From: an uncultured Metabacillus sp.
GTDB taxonomy: Bacteria; Bacillota; Bacilli; Bacillales; Bacillaceae
Direction: 5' to 3'
Assembly: GCF_947503125.1 (NCBI RefSeq)
Contig: NZ_CANNCR010000005.1
Location: forward strand, 1-64,000
DNA: 64,000 nt
Every line of letters begins with the position of its first letter. Position 1 is the stretch's first letter. Below the pieces are notes generated by a model that was not told the DNA's origin, made no database searches, and was given only the letters and a program-made list of their open reading frames with translations. The translations under genes were made by a program, and so were the position numbers. Positions 1 to 11,102 of the stretch are shown one piece after another.

Positions 1-55
1 ATATATGGACATTATAATCGTCTAATTCTGGACAGGCAATACCGTCAACTTTTGG

Positions 56-196
56 TCATTTTGGGATGGCAATAACATCTAAGTACAAAATGAAAAGTTT
101 CAGTGTTTGTTCATAACTTGCTAATGTTTTTCTAGATAAATTTTTTGAATCACAGTAAAGCATAAAATTATCTAAGTGATCTTCAATCCCAGACAA
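56..196 (-). pseudogene. Tyrosine recombinase N-terminal remnant
   Basis: A 46-codon reading frame starts at TTG (196) behind an AGGGAGG ribosome site (206-212) with a 9-nt spacer. Its product reads like the N-terminal SAM-like DNA-binding domain of phage integrases and XerC/D-type recombinases (key stretch LYCDSKNLSRKTLASYEQT, then a leucine-rich helix). It stops at TGA (56-58), so the catalytic domain is missing. The same frame reopens after the stop and runs off the left edge, without resembling a recombinase. I read it as a decayed integrase; a very small functional protein is less likely. Confidence 0.45.
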
Positions 197-350
197 AACA
201 AAAAACCTCCCTAAATCTTGGTATGACCCAATAAATAGGAAGGTTTAAAATTAACCGGTATTTAATTAAAAATTAGTTGGTTACTTATGTCAGTGTTCCA
301 ATAATTACAATTTAACTATAAACCCTTGATAAGCTTGGCTTTCACCGCCA

Positions 351-1151
351 TTAGCTTGCCTTATGCTCCAAACGAAGCTTATCCGCAACCATCGCGATGA
401 ATTCTGAATTTGTCGGCTTTGCTTTCGTCATACTAACTGTATATCCGAACAGAGAGGAGATTGATTCAATATTCCCTCTGCTCCATGCAACTTCAATTGC
501 ATGCCGAATAGCCCTTTCAACGCGGGAAGCAGTTGTGTTGTATTTTTTGGCGATGTCCGGGTATAACACCTTTGTAATGGATCCAAGTAATTCAATATCG
601 TTATAGACCATAGAGATGGCTTCACGTAAATATAAATATCCTTTAATATGTGCTGGCACACCGATTTCATGGATAATGCTCGTGATGCTGGCATCAAGGT
701 TTTTTCCTTTGCCATGAGAGGATTCATTCGATGATCTAACAGAGGAGCTAGCACGTTTTATTAGCGGTGCCGCATTTCCGCTTACTTGGCGGATATGACT
801 CGCTAAGCCTTCCATATCAAAAGGTTTTAAAATAAAGTATGCTGCTCCAAGGTCTACCGCTTTTTTCGTAACATCCTCTTGTCCAAATGCTGTAAGCATA
901 ATGACATTAGGCTGCGGACGGTCCATTTGTCTTAATCTTTCTAACACACCTAGGCCATCTAAATGCGGCATAATAATATCTAATACCAATACATCAGGAT
1001 CTTTTTCTTTTTCTTTTAACATATTTAAACATTCTTGGCCATTATACGCAACGCCTAGAACTTCAATATCATCTTGACTTGAGAGATATTCCTCTAATAA
1101 ACCAACAAGTTCACGGTTATCATCAACAATACAATCCTTAATTTTTTTCAC
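351..1151 (-). CDS. spo0A: Sporulation master response regulator Spo0A
   Basis: 266 aa, the usual Spo0A length. The receiver domain (about 1-125) has the acidic pair D10/D11, phospho-acceptor D58 in VLVLDIIMP, and K109 in the ILKPF motif. After a variable Ser-rich linker (about 130-145) comes the C-terminal DNA-binding domain with the recognition-helix region [19 protein letters not shown]. As an endpoint of the phosphorelay it activates or represses early sporulation, biofilm and competence genes in the predivisional cell. The ATG lies behind a GAGGAGGAA ribosome site. It lies downstream of spoIVB as in B. subtilis, and three 0A-box-like heptamers in the gap suggest autoregulation. Confidence 0.98.
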   Translation of the reverse strand: MKKIKDCIVDDNRELVGLLEEYLSSQDDIEVLGVAYNGQECLNMLKEKEKDPDVLVLDIIMPHLDGLGVLERLRQMDRPQPNVIMLTAFGQEDVTKKAVDLGAAYFILKPFDMEGLASHIRQVSGNAAPLIKRASSSVRSSNESSHGKGKNLDASITSIIHEIGVPAHIKGYLYLREAISMVYNDIELLGSITKVLYPDIAKKYNTTASRVERAIRHAIEVAWSRGNIESISSLFGYTVSMTKAKPTNSEFIAMVADKLRLEHKAS

Positions 1152-1218
1152 AAATCTTCCTCCTCAGTCTCGTTTTGCCATTATGTCTTATATCTATACA
1201 TGATTATACCTAAACAAA

Positions 1219-1358
1219 TTCGACAATGTGAGTAAAATTCCTTTATTTTTATAAAAAAACTTTAAAAAGCAGAGTTTATCATTATATACCTTCAATTTGC
1301 TCCTTTTTTCGACTAAAAACGCCATTTGACTTTTTGAGACTAAGGTTGTTTTGTCGAA
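1219..1358 (-). promoter_or_regulatory. spo0A upstream region with three 0A boxes
   Basis: Heptamers matching the Spo0A box TGTCGAA lie at 1352-1358 (plus orientation, perfect), 1309-1315 (minus orientation, AGTCGAA, 6 of 7) and 1219-1225 (minus orientation, perfect). Their number and placement upstream of spo0A resemble boxes 0A1-0A3 of the B. subtilis spo0A promoter. A GAATTT element around 1236-1246 (minus) could belong to a SigH-type -10, but I could not pair it with a convincing -35. Confidence 0.6.
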
Positions 1359-1413
1359 AAATCTTTTCAACTTTATTTTACATAAATCCCAATTAAAATA
1401 AAAGCAGAAAATG

Positions 1414-1450
1414 AAAAATACGCCAAGAAATTGAAATTTCCTGGCGTATT
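1414..1450 (-). terminator. Terminator after spoIVB
   Basis: Inverted repeat with outer arms AATACGCCA (1417-1425) and TGGCGTATT (1442-1450) and a paired AT-rich inner part. The minus-strand transcript then runs into a U-rich stretch. It lies directly after the spoIVB stop and separates it from the spo0A promoter. Confidence 0.7.
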
Positions 1451-1462
1451 ACCATTTTTTTC

Positions 1463-2758
1463 TTAACTTACCTTTTGTTTTTGTTTTGAATAAATATCAA
1501 TTCCTGCTTCATTTAGCATCCATTCAATGTGAACACCGTACCCGCTTGTTGGATCATTTACGAAAACATGTGTGACCGCACCGATCACCTTTCCATTTTG
1601 GATAATTGGGCTGCCGCTCATCCCTTGAACGATCCCGCCTGTTTTATCTAATAATTTTTCATCGGTGATTTTTATGACCATTCCTTTTGTTGCAGGAAAT
1701 TTTTGCGGAACAGAGCTGACTACTTCTACATCAAACTGTTCAACTTTGTCATCCTCAACAACTGTTAAAATTTTTGCAGGACCTTCTTTTACTTCATTCG
1801 AAAGCGCGATCGGTATGGCTTTATCCATTATCCAATTGCGAATATCTTGATTAAGCTCCCCAAAAATTCCAAATGGACTGTTACGTGTAATGCTGCCAAT
1901 GACTTCACGATCTCCAGAAAAGCGAGCAAGCTTTTCTCCAGGATTACCGTTGCTGCCTTTTTCAATCGATGTTACGGTCGATCGCACGATTTGTCCATCC
2001 TCAACAACAATTGGTTTTTTCGTATCCATATCAGAGATAACATGTCCTAATGCACCGTACTTTTTTGACTTAGGATCATAAAAAGTCATCGTCCCGATTC
2101 CTGCCGCAGAATCACGAATGTACAAACCAATTCGATAAGATTGATCATTTTCATCTTTAAGAGGATAAAGCTTTGTTTTCACTTCTTTTTCTTCTCTGGA
2201 TAGAATTAAATCAAGAGGTTTTCCTGTTTTCCCAGCTTCTTGAATAAACGGGGTTACATCACTCATTTGTTCAATTTTTGTGCCATTGATGCTTGTAATG
2301 ATGTCTCCGACCTGAACACCAGCTAATTCACCCGGAGATTTCTTTCCTTCAGTTGTATTGATTTGGTGATGTCCAACCACCAAAACGCCAAGGGTATTTA
2401 ATTTTACACCAATTGATTGTCCGCCTGGAATCACTTTAAAATCTGGAAGAACATTTACGCCAACCTTTTTAACAGGAAAGCCTGCAAGATCAAATACAAC
2501 TGCACCTTCTCCCGCTTTTTTACCATGAACATCAAGTGTTTTACCATCACTATTCTTTTGAACTGTAAATGCCTCTTGTACATCTAGTTGCGAAGCCGTT
2601 ACAGGAATTGAACTTTCCACGCTCACTTGCTGTGACTCAAACACCGACAAACTTGTTGGTATTTTAACGTATTCCTTTACTTCTTTTACAAATCCTAAAC
2701 ACATGAATGAAACAAGGAGAATTACACCAACTATTTTTCTCATTTTATCTATTTGCAA
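1463..2758 (-). CDS. spoIVB: SpoIVB serine peptidase
   Basis: 431 aa. It has an N-terminal membrane anchor (about 8-25), a PDZ domain (about 125-205, GVLVVG to DLIL) and a C-terminal S55 peptidase domain. The catalytic Ser lies in GMSGSP (379-384) and the His in the GALGHVISD motif. In B. subtilis SpoIVB is made in the forespore, is secreted into the intermembrane space and cleaves SpoIVFA, which triggers pro-SigK processing. The start taken is TTG (2758) behind GGAGAG; an ATG five codons later is an alternative. It lies between recN and spo0A as in B. subtilis. Confidence 0.97.
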   Translation of the reverse strand: MQIDKMRKIVGVILLVSFMCLGFVKEVKEYVKIPTSLSVFESQQVSVESSIPVTASQLDVQEAFTVQKNSDGKTLDVHGKKAGEGAVVFDLAGFPVKKVGVNVLPDFKVIPGGQSIGVKLNTLGVLVVGHHQINTTEGKKSPGELAGVQVGDIITSINGTKIEQMSDVTPFIQEAGKTGKPLDLILSREEKEVKTKLYPLKDENDQSYRIGLYIRDSAAGIGTMTFYDPKSKKYGALGHVISDMDTKKPIVVEDGQIVRSTVTSIEKGSNGNPGEKLARFSGDREVIGSITRNSPFGIFGELNQDIRNWIMDKAIPIALSNEVKEGPAKILTVVEDDKVEQFDVEVVSSVPQKFPATKGMVIKITDEKLLDKTGGIVQGMSGSPIIQNGKVIGAVTHVFVNDPTSGYGVHIEWMLNEAGIDIYSKQKQKVS

Positions 2759-2916
2759 TAACTTTCACTCTCCTCGCTCCTAACCCACACCACAACTATA
2801 TATGGCTACAGTTTTAATTTAGCCTTCTCAACGCTTATTTATAACTTCAATCATTAGAAAAAAGAAGGTTTTGTTGTAAGTTTTAAGCATAATGAAATTT
2901 TTTTATCCTTAAGCAA

Positions 2917-2946
2917 ATAAAAAGCCGCCTAAAGGCTGCTTTTTAT
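2917..2946 (-). terminator. Terminator after recN
   Basis: Short GC-rich hairpin (AAGCCGCC, loop, GGCTGCTT type arms) flanked by A and T runs at 2917-2946, directly after the recN stop. The runs on both sides would let it act in either direction, but only the minus strand is coding here. The remaining gap up to spoIVB (2759-2916) must hold the spoIVB promoter; I could not assign it. Confidence 0.65.
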
Positions 2947-2948
2947 TG

Positions 2949-4649
2949 TTATTTCTTTGACGTATGGGCTAAAGCAAGCAGCTCTTTTGCATGCTCCTTT
3001 GAAAGCTCGGTCACTTCTACTCCAGCAATCATACGACCAATCTCTTTAATTTTTTCTTCTTCATTAAGTGGCTTTACACTCGTTTTTGTTCGACCTGATT
3101 TGGTTTCTTTCGCAATATATAGATGGGTATCTGCCATTGCAGCAACTTGAGGAAGGTGGGTAATGCATAAGACCTGTGAGCCATTTGAAACGCGATAAAT
3201 TTTTTCTGCAATCGCTTGTGCGACACGTCCGCTTACACCTGTATCCACTTCATCAAATATGATCGATGTAATCCCTTGGTGTTGGGAAAAAATGCTTTTC
3301 ATTGCTAACATAATTCGTGACAGCTCTCCTCCAGATGCTGTTTTACTTAAAGGCTTTAAAGGTTCACCAGGATTAGTCGATAAATAGAATTCTACATCAT
3401 CCACACCGGTTGGAGTAAATTTCACTTCGTTAAATGTGGTTATTTTTTCTGCAAAATGTACGTTAAAGGTTGTTTTTTCCATATATAGCTCTTTTAACTC
3501 GCGATGAATTTCATCTGTTAATATATCAGCGAAGTTTCTTCGAATACTTGTTAGGTTTTTTGCTTCAATTGCCAAATCCTTAAGAATCGAATCAAGCTCT
3601 TTTTTTAATTTATGCAGGTGACTGTCACGATTTTGAATTTGATCGATTTCCTCTTCAATACGTGCCGAATACGTTAAAATCTCTTTTACTGTTTGCCCAT
3701 ATTTACGTTTTAAATGAGTAATTTCATTTAATCGACCCTCAACAAAATTTAAACGCTCCGGATCAAATTCCAATGAATCCAATTCATTTCGAACTTGATA
3801 GGAAAGATCCTCAAGTAAATAATACGCATTTGAAATGGTTTCCGATAATTCCTTTAATGTTGCATTGATTGAGGAGACATCTTCTAAATTGCTCATTGCA
3901 TGTCCGACCCAGTCCAATCCCTTTTGCTCACCATGAAGGGAATTGTAGCTGTTTTTTAAGGCTTCATAGATTTTTTCAAAATTGGAAATTTGATTTTTTT
4001 CCTTCTGAAGTAGCTCATCTTCATTAGGCTGTAATTCTGCTTTTTCAATTTCATCTAATTGAAACTGAAGGAGATCAAGACGGTGAGCCATTTCCTGTTC
4101 ATTTTCGGAAAGTTGTTTGATTTTTTTCTGTAAATTATCAAAGCTTTTAAATATTTGAAAATAAGCATCTATCGCTTGTCTCACTTTTTTTCCGCCATAT
4201 TGATCAAGCAATGTTAAATGATTTTCCTCATTCATAAGCTCCTGGTTATCATGCTGTCCATGAATATCAACTAAACACTGGCCGATTTCTCTCAGAATGG
4301 CAATTGTAACCAGCTTTCCATTTATTCGGCAAATACTTTTACCTGAGGAAGCTACATCTCTGCGTAAAACAATCATTCCATCACTGATATCGATTCCGAA
4401 GTTTTCACATTTTGTATAAACTGGATGTTGTTCATCATCAATGAGAAATAACCCTTCAAGCTCAGCTCGTTTTTCCCCAAATCGGACAAATTCCGAGGAC
4501 CCTCTAGCCCCCGCAAGTAAATGGATTGCATCAATTATAATCGATTTTCCCGCTCCAGTTTCACCTGTTAACACCGTTAATCCTTTTTCAAAGGAAATCG
4601 TTAATGATTCAATTATGGCAAAGTTTTTTATTGATAATTCCGCTAGCAA
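2949..4649 (-). CDS. recN: DNA repair protein RecN
   Basis: 566 aa, full length for this SMC-like ATPase, which acts early at DNA double-strand breaks. Walker A GETGAGKS is at 29-36. A long coiled-coil middle (about 150-370) follows, then the ABC signature (SGGELSRIMLAM) and Walker B (IIFDEVDTGVSG) near the C-terminus. The start is TTG (4649) behind AGAGGTG; the resulting MLAELSIKNFAII matches the family N-terminus. It is downstream of argR, an order conserved in Bacillus. Confidence 0.97.
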   Translation of the reverse strand: MLAELSIKNFAIIESLTISFEKGLTVLTGETGAGKSIIIDAIHLLAGARGSSEFVRFGEKRAELEGLFLIDDEQHPVYTKCENFGIDISDGMIVLRRDVASSGKSICRINGKLVTIAILREIGQCLVDIHGQHDNQELMNEENHLTLLDQYGGKKVRQAIDAYFQIFKSFDNLQKKIKQLSENEQEMAHRLDLLQFQLDEIEKAELQPNEDELLQKEKNQISNFEKIYEALKNSYNSLHGEQKGLDWVGHAMSNLEDVSSINATLKELSETISNAYYLLEDLSYQVRNELDSLEFDPERLNFVEGRLNEITHLKRKYGQTVKEILTYSARIEEEIDQIQNRDSHLHKLKKELDSILKDLAIEAKNLTSIRRNFADILTDEIHRELKELYMEKTTFNVHFAEKITTFNEVKFTPTGVDDVEFYLSTNPGEPLKPLSKTASGGELSRIMLAMKSIFSQHQGITSIIFDEVDTGVSGRVAQAIAEKIYRVSNGSQVLCITHLPQVAAMADTHLYIAKETKSGRTKTSVKPLNEEEKIKEIGRMIAGVEVTELSKEHAKELLALAHTSKK

Positions 4650-4754
4650 ACAGAATCACACCTCTTTTGGATAAATGTATTCATATTTCTTTATCATACT
4701 TGATTTATCAGCTGCCTTTAACTGAAACCTTTGAATGGATGAAAATCCTTAAAT

Positions 4755-5204
4755 TTACAGCATATCTAAGAAACGTTCAGAAATCGTTTCAGTATCCTTT
4801 GCAGTTCTGCAGATGATTAAGATTGTATCATCACCGCAAATGGTCCCTAGTACCTCATCCCAATCAAGATTATCAATTAAGGCACCAATAGCATTGGCAT
4901 TTCCAGGAAGAGTCTTCATCACAAGCATATGTCCGGCAGAGTCGATTTTAACAAAGGCATCCATAAGTGCACGCTTTAGTTTTTGTAATGGGTTAAAGCG
5001 CTGATCTGCTGGCAGGCTGTATTTATAACGCCCATCAAGCATCGGCACTTTTACTAAATGTAATTCTTTAATATCACGAGAAACCGTTGCCTGTGTAACA
5101 TTAAAGCCCATTCCTTTTAATAAATCAACTAATTCATCTTGTGTTTCAATATCATTATTTGAAATGATTTCTCGAATTTTAATATGTCTTTGCCCTTTAT
5201 TCAT
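4755..5204 (-). CDS. argR: Arginine repressor ArgR/AhrC
   Basis: 149 aa from the ATG at 5204, behind AAAAGGGG; an upstream in-frame ATG gives nine extra residues that the family lacks. The N-terminal winged helix-turn-helix (about 1-65) contains the [10 protein letters not shown] recognition helix. The C-terminal arginine-binding, hexamerising domain contains [12 protein letters not shown]. In B. subtilis AhrC represses arginine synthesis and activates catabolism when arginine is abundant. It lies between tlyA and recN as in B. subtilis. Confidence 0.96.
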   Translation of the reverse strand: MNKGQRHIKIREIISNNDIETQDELVDLLKGMGFNVTQATVSRDIKELHLVKVPMLDGRYKYSLPADQRFNPLQKLKRALMDAFVKIDSAGHMLVMKTLPGNANAIGALIDNLDWDEVLGTICGDDTILIICRTAKDTETISERFLDML

Positions 5205-5591
5205 AAAAGCACCCCTTTTGCAATGATGCATATCTTTTTAATTTTGCATGTTTATACTTTTCATCTTATATTAAAAACCTTAAAATGTACAGGTTTTAAA
5301 AAGATTAAGTCTAGAAATACTGCATAAAAAGCTGAGTAAAGGGGGAATCATTATAATTTTAGAATAAAATCACACATTCACTTTTTGCATGAATATCCAG
5401 AACATTCCGATTCTATAAAAATTCATGACAATCCATAAAGAAAACTCGTCGACTGGCGAGCCTGAAAGGCGAAGACAGAGGCGTAGGTGCTCTTATATTT
5501 TATACTTAAAATTGGCCACTACGTCGAATTCCTTCTTCGCTGGCAATTTATGCTTTCTTAAAACTTGAAAAAAACAGGATCATAGCATATG
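5205..5591 (-). other. Non-coding gap with possible repeat element
   Basis: No convincing gene. The gap holds the argR promoter region and a structured, more GC-rich patch (about 5445-5550). Within it are short inverted segments around ACTCGTCGACTGGCGAG and the arms AAATTGGCCA (5508-5517) and TGGCAATTT (5541-5549). Its composition resembles small dispersed intergenic repeats of bacilli, but no second copy was seen in this window. Confidence 0.35.
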
Positions 5592-6443
5592 CTATTCTTC
5601 CTGCTTAGCTTTTTGTTTATTTTCTTTTAAAGTGGAATGAGCTGCCTCGACAATGACAGGAGCTGATTTCTCCAAGTGGTTTTTTCCTTGTTCTTTTACA
5701 CCTTCATAACGAAGATGTAATAAAAATTCAATATTTCCATCTCCACCTGTTATCGGTGAATAAGATAGGTTATAGACATCAAACCCCTCTTTTAACGAAA
5801 ACTCAATCATTTCCTCTAATACAAGCTCATGAACTTTTGGATCACGTACGATCCCTTTTTTGCCTACTAACTCTCTTCCGGCTTCAAATTGCGGTTTAAC
5901 TAAGGCGACAACATCACTATGAGCCACTAAAATCGTTTTTAGCACAGGCAATATCAGCTTTAGTGAAATAAAAGAAACATCTATCGAAGCGAATTCCGGC
6001 AACCCTTCCTGAAAATCAGCAGGTGTTGCATACCGGAAATTGGTTCTTTCCATGACAACAACTCGCTCATCCTGCCTAAGCTTCCATGCTAATTGATTGT
6101 AGCCAACATCTAACGCATATGAAAGCTTAGCACCATTTTGCAGAGCACAATCCGTAAAGCCGCCGGTTGAGGAGCCAATATCGATCATGATTTTATCCTT
6201 AACATCAATGTCAAACTCTTTAAGTGCTTTCTCAAGCTTTAGTCCCCCGCGGCTAACATAGGGAAGTGTATTCCCTTTTATTGTTAAGACGATATCACGG
6301 GAAACTTTTTCACCTGGCTTGTCTAAGCGTTCTTCATTACCATATACGAGGCCTGCCATGATCGCACGCTTCGCTTTTTCTCTTGTTTCAAACAAGCCGT
6401 TTTCAACAAGAAGAATATCTACTCGTTCTTTTTTCGTACTCAT
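5592..6443 (-). CDS. tlyA: TlyA-type rRNA 2'-O-methyltransferase (YqxC)
   Basis: 283 aa. An N-terminal S4 RNA-binding domain (about 5-65, [22 protein letters not shown]) precedes an FtsJ-type SAM-dependent methyltransferase domain with the SAM loop [14 protein letters not shown]. Family members methylate ribose in 16S and 23S rRNA, or act as hemolysin-like proteins; the exact target here is not known. The ATG overlaps the dxs stop by 4 nt, so the two are probably translationally coupled. The C-terminal tail is Lys-rich and variable. Confidence 0.93.
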   Translation of the reverse strand: MSTKKERVDILLVENGLFETREKAKRAIMAGLVYGNEERLDKPGEKVSRDIVLTIKGNTLPYVSRGGLKLEKALKEFDIDVKDKIMIDIGSSTGGFTDCALQNGAKLSYALDVGYNQLAWKLRQDERVVVMERTNFRYATPADFQEGLPEFASIDVSFISLKLILPVLKTILVAHSDVVALVKPQFEAGRELVGKKGIVRDPKVHELVLEEMIEFSLKEGFDVYNLSYSPITGGDGNIEFLLHLRYEGVKEQGKNHLEKSAPVIVEAAHSTLKENKQKAKQEE

Positions 6444-8341
6444 GATCTTAATACCCTTTTCTCTTTTTCAGGCATCATCGCTCTTAATTGTGCCACAACA
6501 TCTTCTTTCGTCATCCCGATTTCTTCAAGAAGTTTCGACACACTGCCATGCTCAATAAAACGATCAGGAATACCCATTCTTGAAATCAGTGATTGATGAT
6601 AATTATGTTCTTGAGCAAACTCTAAAATAGAACTGCCAAAACCTCCTTGCAAAACAGCTTCCTCAATCGTCAGCACTGGTATTTGCTCTGTAAAGATTTC
6701 ATGAAGCATTTGGTCATCTAAAGGTTTAATAAATCGTGCATTGACAACACGTATCGCTTTACCTTGTTTAGCCATAATCTCTGCGGCTTCCATTGCCATT
6801 TCAATCGTCGTACCAAAGGTAAGTATCACCGCATCGCTGCCTTCTCTAAGAACTTCCCAAGTACCAATTGGGATTTCTTTTAGCTCTTCATCCATTTTCA
6901 CTCCGATACCGTTACCGCGCGGATAGCGAAGAGCAATTGGGCCATCATTATATTTTAAAGCTGTATTAACTAAGTGCTGTCCTTCATTTTCATCCTTTGC
7001 CATCATAATGACCATATTTGGCAAATGTCTTAAAAAGGCAATATCAAACACACCTTGATGTGTTTCCCCATCTGCACCGACTAGTCCTGCACGATCAATA
7101 CCGATGAAGACATTTAAATTTTGGCGGCAAATATCATGAACAACCTGGTCATATGCACGTTGTAAGAAGGTTGAATAGATGGCCAGAAATGGTTTCATAT
7201 TTTGCGTGGCAAGCCCTGCTGCCATCGTTGCAGCATGCTGCTCGGCAATTCCTACATCGAACATCCGATCCGGAAACTCCTCTGCGAATGCTTCAAGCTT
7301 TGAACCAACCGGCATAGCTGGAGTAATTGCGACAATCCGCTCATCTTCTCGAGCGAGTTTACGTACGGTTTCACTAACAAGCTTGCTCCACGCAGGACCG
7401 ACAACTTTTGGCTTTACGAAATCACCCGTTTCAATTTTATAGGGTCCTGTTCCATGCCAAGTACCGATGGTATCTGTTTCAGCAGGTTGATACCCTTTTC
7501 CTTTCTTCGTAATCACGTGAAAAAGAACGGGGCCTGATGTCTTTTTAGCGTATTGAAGATTTTCAAATAAATCTTCGTAATTATGGCCATCGATCGGACC
7601 TAAATAAGTAAATCCTAATTCTTCAAAAAATACTCCTGATACAAGCATGTATTTCAGGCTGTCCTTCACTCTTTCAGCAGTTGAAGCAAGCTTTCCGCCT
7701 ACAGCAGGTATTTTCTTTAATAAATATTCAAGTTCATCTTTTACCCAATGATACTTGCCTGCTGTTCTAAGGCGCCCAAGCACATTATGAAGTGCACCAA
7801 CGTTTGGAGCAATCGACATTTCATTATCGTTAAGAACTACGATAATATCTTTTTTCTCATGACCAATATGATTAAGAGCTTCAAGAGCCATCCCGCCGGT
7901 AAGAGCTCCATCACCTATAATCGGAATGATATGCTCTTTTGTTTTCTTTAAATCTCTAGCTATAACCATTCCCATTGCAGCCGATAATGATGTTGAACTA
8001 TGACCGGTTTCCCATACATCATGCTCACTCTCATTTCGTTTCGGAAAGCCGCATAAGCCTTTGTATTGACGAAGCGTATCAAATTCATTCGCTCTTCCTG
8101 TCAAAATTTTATGAACATAGGATTGATGGCCAACATCCCAAATAAATTTATCCTTTGGACTTTCAAAAACTTTGTGAAGGGCGATGGTTAGTTCAACCAC
8201 ACCTAAATTCGGCCCAATATGCCCTCCTGTTTCTGATAGCTTTTCAATTAAAAATTGCCTGATTTCCGCACTTAGCTTTTCAAGTTCATTAATGGAAAGC
8301 TTTTTTAAAAAGCGCGGGTCTTTAATGGATAGAAGATCCAA
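6440..8341 (-). CDS. dxs: 1-deoxy-D-xylulose-5-phosphate synthase
   Basis: About 633 aa. It condenses pyruvate and glyceraldehyde 3-phosphate to DXP, the first step of the MEP isoprenoid pathway. The thiamine diphosphate motif runs from GDGALTGG to VLNDNEMSI. The transketolase pyrimidine-binding domain contains [15 protein letters not shown], and a C-terminal transketolase domain follows. I prefer the TTG at 8341, giving MDLLSI as I recall for B. subtilis Dxs, with a GTGAG-like ribosome site; a GTG at 8350 is the alternative. The downstream neighbour tlyA overlaps it, and ispA upstream belongs to the same pathway. Confidence 0.97.
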   Translation of the reverse strand: MDLLSIKDPRFLKKLSINELEKLSAEIRQFLIEKLSETGGHIGPNLGVVELTIALHKVFESPKDKFIWDVGHQSYVHKILTGRANEFDTLRQYKGLCGFPKRNESEHDVWETGHSSTSLSAAMGMVIARDLKKTKEHIIPIIGDGALTGGMALEALNHIGHEKKDIIVVLNDNEMSIAPNVGALHNVLGRLRTAGKYHWVKDELEYLLKKIPAVGGKLASTAERVKDSLKYMLVSGVFFEELGFTYLGPIDGHNYEDLFENLQYAKKTSGPVLFHVITKKGKGYQPAETDTIGTWHGTGPYKIETGDFVKPKVVGPAWSKLVSETVRKLAREDERIVAITPAMPVGSKLEAFAEEFPDRMFDVGIAEQHAATMAAGLATQNMKPFLAIYSTFLQRAYDQVVHDICRQNLNVFIGIDRAGLVGADGETHQGVFDIAFLRHLPNMVIMMAKDENEGQHLVNTALKYNDGPIALRYPRGNGIGVKMDEELKEIPIGTWEVLREGSDAVILTFGTTIEMAMEAAEIMAKQGKAIRVVNARFIKPLDDQMLHEIFTEQIPVLTIEEAVLQGGFGSSILEFAQEHNYHQSLISRMGIPDRFIEHGSVSKLLEEIGMTKEDVVAQLRAMMPEKEKRVLRS

Positions 8342-8565
8342 ATGGATCACTCACTTTCGGATTCAGTTTGATTCTATATGACTGTTTACTTTTATACATT
8401 ATATTCTCTTCTTTATATTTTAATGTAAACTTCTTATATTTAAAAATGGATGAAATAAGATTTATACATCGAATAACTATGCGCAAGCAAAAACTTACCA
8501 TAAAATAACGGTAATTACAATGATTAAAGTGAGGGGCACCTTGCTTTCAGAATGAAAATAGTATA

Positions 8566-8593
8566 AAAACCGCTACCAATCGGGAACGGTTTT
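8566..8593 (-). terminator. Possible terminator after ispA
   Basis: Arms AAAACCG (8566-8572) and CGGTTTT (8587-8593) enclose a partly paired loop just after the ispA stop on the minus strand. The stem is modest and the U-tract weak. The rest of the 8342-8608 gap is AT-rich and presumably holds a dxs promoter; I see no gene in it. Confidence 0.45.
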
Positions 8594-8608
8594 AAAATCT
8601 ATACTTGA

Positions 8609-9493
8609 TTAATGGTCTCTATTTGCCATTAAGTCACACATTTGATAAAGCAATTCAGACCGAACTGATAAATTGTTGAGAATCTCTTTTGCAAAGTCGA
8701 TATGATCATTAAGTTTTTCCTTTGCTCCTTGCATTGTTAAAATAGAAGGATAAGTTGTCTTTTCATTTATTGTATCAGAACCAACTGGTTTTCCTAAAAT
8801 CATTTGGTTTCCTTCAATATCTAAAATATCATCGCGAATTTGGAAGGCAATACCAAGGTGGTAAGCAAACTTTCGCAAGTTATCGATATCCTCTTCAGGA
8901 GCCCCTGCTAAAATGGCGCCAGAAATAATGCTAAAGCCTAAAAGCTTGGCGGTCTTATTTTCATGAATGGATTGAAGCTCAGAAAGTGTTAGCTTTTTGA
9001 CTTCCCCTTCCATATCTGATACTTGTCCGCCAACCATTCCCTCTGCACCAGCTGCATTTACAAGCTCTGAGACAATTCTAAGCTTCTTGTCAGCTGGCAG
9101 TAGTTGGTCATTGACAATTAATGAAAAGCTTTGAGTTAATAATCCGTCTCCAGCCAAAACTGCCAATGCTTCTCCAAAAACCTTATGGTTCGTTGGCTTT
9201 CCACGTCTTAAATCATCATCATCCATACAAGGAAGATCATCATGAATAAGTGAATACGTGTGAATCATTTCAACAGCACAAGCTGTACCAATCCCTAAAT
9301 CTTCTGATTGTTTGTATGTATGAAGCAGGGCTAACACAAGAATTGGACGAAGCCGTTTCCCCCCTGCTTCTAATGAATATCTCATGGCCTCCTTTAATGA
9401 ATGAGGTGCTTGAAGCTTTTCAATATATGACGGCAGGGCATTTTCAATTATCTGTTTACGTGAATGTAAAAATTGATTAAGCTGTATGGTCAC
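8609..9493 (-). CDS. ispA: Farnesyl diphosphate synthase
   Basis: 294 aa trans-prenyltransferase making farnesyl diphosphate from IPP and DMAPP. The first Asp-rich motif is in [14 protein letters not shown] (84-97) and the second is FQIRDDILD near residue 220. GGKRLRP near the N-terminus binds IPP. Length and motifs fit the short-chain IspA type. The start overlaps the xseB stop by 4 nt, so it belongs to the folD-xseA-xseB-ispA run. Product-length specificity cannot be proved from sequence. Confidence 0.95.
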   Translation of the reverse strand: MTIQLNQFLHSRKQIIENALPSYIEKLQAPHSLKEAMRYSLEAGGKRLRPILVLALLHTYKQSEDLGIGTACAVEMIHTYSLIHDDLPCMDDDDLRRGKPTNHKVFGEALAVLAGDGLLTQSFSLIVNDQLLPADKKLRIVSELVNAAGAEGMVGGQVSDMEGEVKKLTLSELQSIHENKTAKLLGFSIISGAILAGAPEEDIDNLRKFAYHLGIAFQIRDDILDIEGNQMILGKPVGSDTINEKTTYPSILTMQGAKEKLNDHIDFAKEILNNLSVRSELLYQMCDLMANRDH

Positions 9494-9741
9494 GCTTTTT
9501 CTTCCTCCTGCAGCTCAAATGGCTTTAATTGCCCATCTTCACGTAAAATATAGTCCATTTGCTTTTCAACTTGCTGAAGTTTATCATGGCAAAGCTTGGA
9601 AAGTTCCATTCCTTTTTGAAAATAATCAATTGCCATTTCCAGAGGGACATCCCCCTCCTCAAGTTTGCCAACAATTTCTTCTAATTTTTGCATGGCAGCT
9701 TCAAAAGACACTTCATCTTTTTTGGGTTGTTCTTTACTCAT
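9490..9741 (-). CDS. xseB: Exodeoxyribonuclease VII small subunit
   Basis: 83 aa, the normal length. It is a small helical protein with the family stretches [19 protein letters not shown] and [14 protein letters not shown]. Several copies bind the large subunit XseA to form the single-strand-specific exonuclease VII. It overlaps xseA upstream by 8 nt and ispA downstream by 4 nt, so the three are probably co-translated. Confidence 0.95.
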   Translation of the reverse strand: MSKEQPKKDEVSFEAAMQKLEEIVGKLEEGDVPLEMAIDYFQKGMELSKLCHDKLQQVEKQMDYILREDGQLKPFELQEEEKA

Positions 9742-11086
9742 TTATGGATCGCTCCTCTATTCCCTGTACTTGACAATCCAATTGTCCATCTTTTAACTGT
9801 ACTTTTATTGTCTGACCTTGTTCAATATGCTCAATGCTTTTGATCAGCTTATTTTCATAATATACAAGGCTGTAGCCCCTGTCCATTACCTTTAACGGGC
9901 TCAGTGCATTTAGTTTAGCAATTGCTTCATTAAATTGCGAATGTTTTACGGTTAATAGTGAATTCATTTCACGCTTAAGCTTTTTAATGTAAGATTCATA
10001 TGCGTCTTTTGAGCGATTAATCTGCTCTTTGGGATGTACATTTGCAAGCCTGTTTTTCAAATAGGTGAATGCATCTAACTTATGATTGACAGCCCTTTTT
10101 CCTTCCTTTTGAAGACGTTCTACTAGCATATCCAGCTGCTGCTCCTTTTGTAAATAAAGCTGTTTTGGATACCTGAAGGCATAAGAAGTTTGTAAATGGT
10201 TTAACCGATCTTTTTTTGAGGTTATTTTTTCCCGAATGGATCTCTTCAATCGATTTTGACGATCTATTATCCGATCCATTAACTCGGAAAAATGAGGTAC
10301 AGCTAGTTCGGCAGCACCCGTCGGCGTAGGGGCACGCAAATCTGCTACAAAATCGGCAATCGTATAGTCTGTTTCATGACCGACTGCAGAGATAATTGGT
10401 ATCTGTGAAGCAAAAATTTCCCGAGCTACAATTTCTTCATTAAACGCCCATAGCTCTTCAATCGATCCTCCACCACGTCCAACGATTAATACATCAAGTG
10501 TTCCCAATTGGTTGGCTATTTTGATTGCTTTTGCTACAGAGGCACCTGCTTGAACCCCTTGTACAAGAGCTGGGATAAGGATGACCTTAGCTAGAGGATA
10601 ACGGCGATTGATCGTCGTTAAAATATCACGGATTGCAGCACCTGTAGGTGAGGTAATAACCCCGATCTGGTTTGGATATTTTGGAATCGGCTTCTTATGA
10701 ACTTGATCAAAAAGTCCTTCTTTCTGTAATGTCCTTTTTAATTCCTCATAGGCTAAATAAAGGCTGCCAATGCCATCCGGCTGCATTTCTTTGACATAAA
10801 CCTGGTAACCTCCGCTTTGCTCATAAACCGAAATTTCACCACGAAGCAGCACCTTCATTCCGTTCTTAGGTTTGAATTTAAGCGTTTTATTTGAACCGGC
10901 AAACATGACAGCTTGAATTCTCGCCTTTTCATCTTTTAGGGTAAAATACATATGTCCCCGGCTATGCAAATTAAAGTTGGAAATCTCCCCCTTTATCCAA
11001 ATGTCTGCTAAATGAGGATCCACATCAAATTTTCGTTTAATATACTTTGTCAAGGCTGTAACGGTTACATATTTTATTTCACTCAT
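9734..11086 (-). CDS. xseA: Exodeoxyribonuclease VII large subunit
   Basis: 450 aa. An N-terminal OB-fold (about 1-100, [13 protein letters not shown] then [20 protein letters not shown]) is followed by the catalytic domain with [16 protein letters not shown] and [23 protein letters not shown] segments, and a long coiled-coil tail. It degrades single-stranded DNA from both ends together with XseB. The ATG lies behind AAGGGGAG. Confidence 0.96.
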   Translation of the reverse strand: MSEIKYVTVTALTKYIKRKFDVDPHLADIWIKGEISNFNLHSRGHMYFTLKDEKARIQAVMFAGSNKTLKFKPKNGMKVLLRGEISVYEQSGGYQVYVKEMQPDGIGSLYLAYEELKRTLQKEGLFDQVHKKPIPKYPNQIGVITSPTGAAIRDILTTINRRYPLAKVILIPALVQGVQAGASVAKAIKIANQLGTLDVLIVGRGGGSIEELWAFNEEIVAREIFASQIPIISAVGHETDYTIADFVADLRAPTPTGAAELAVPHFSELMDRIIDRQNRLKRSIREKITSKKDRLNHLQTSYAFRYPKQLYLQKEQQLDMLVERLQKEGKRAVNHKLDAFTYLKNRLANVHPKEQINRSKDAYESYIKKLKREMNSLLTVKHSQFNEAIAKLNALSPLKVMDRGYSLVYYENKLIKSIEHIEQGQTIKVQLKDGQLDCQVQGIEERSINE

Positions 11087-11102
11087 AGGACACTCCCCTT
11101 AA

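Noticed and set aside
201-250. Possible terminator hairpin AAACCT...AGGTTT beside the integrase remnant
   Set aside because: The stem is only six AT-rich pairs, the loop is long, and one arm is the ribosome site of the remnant.
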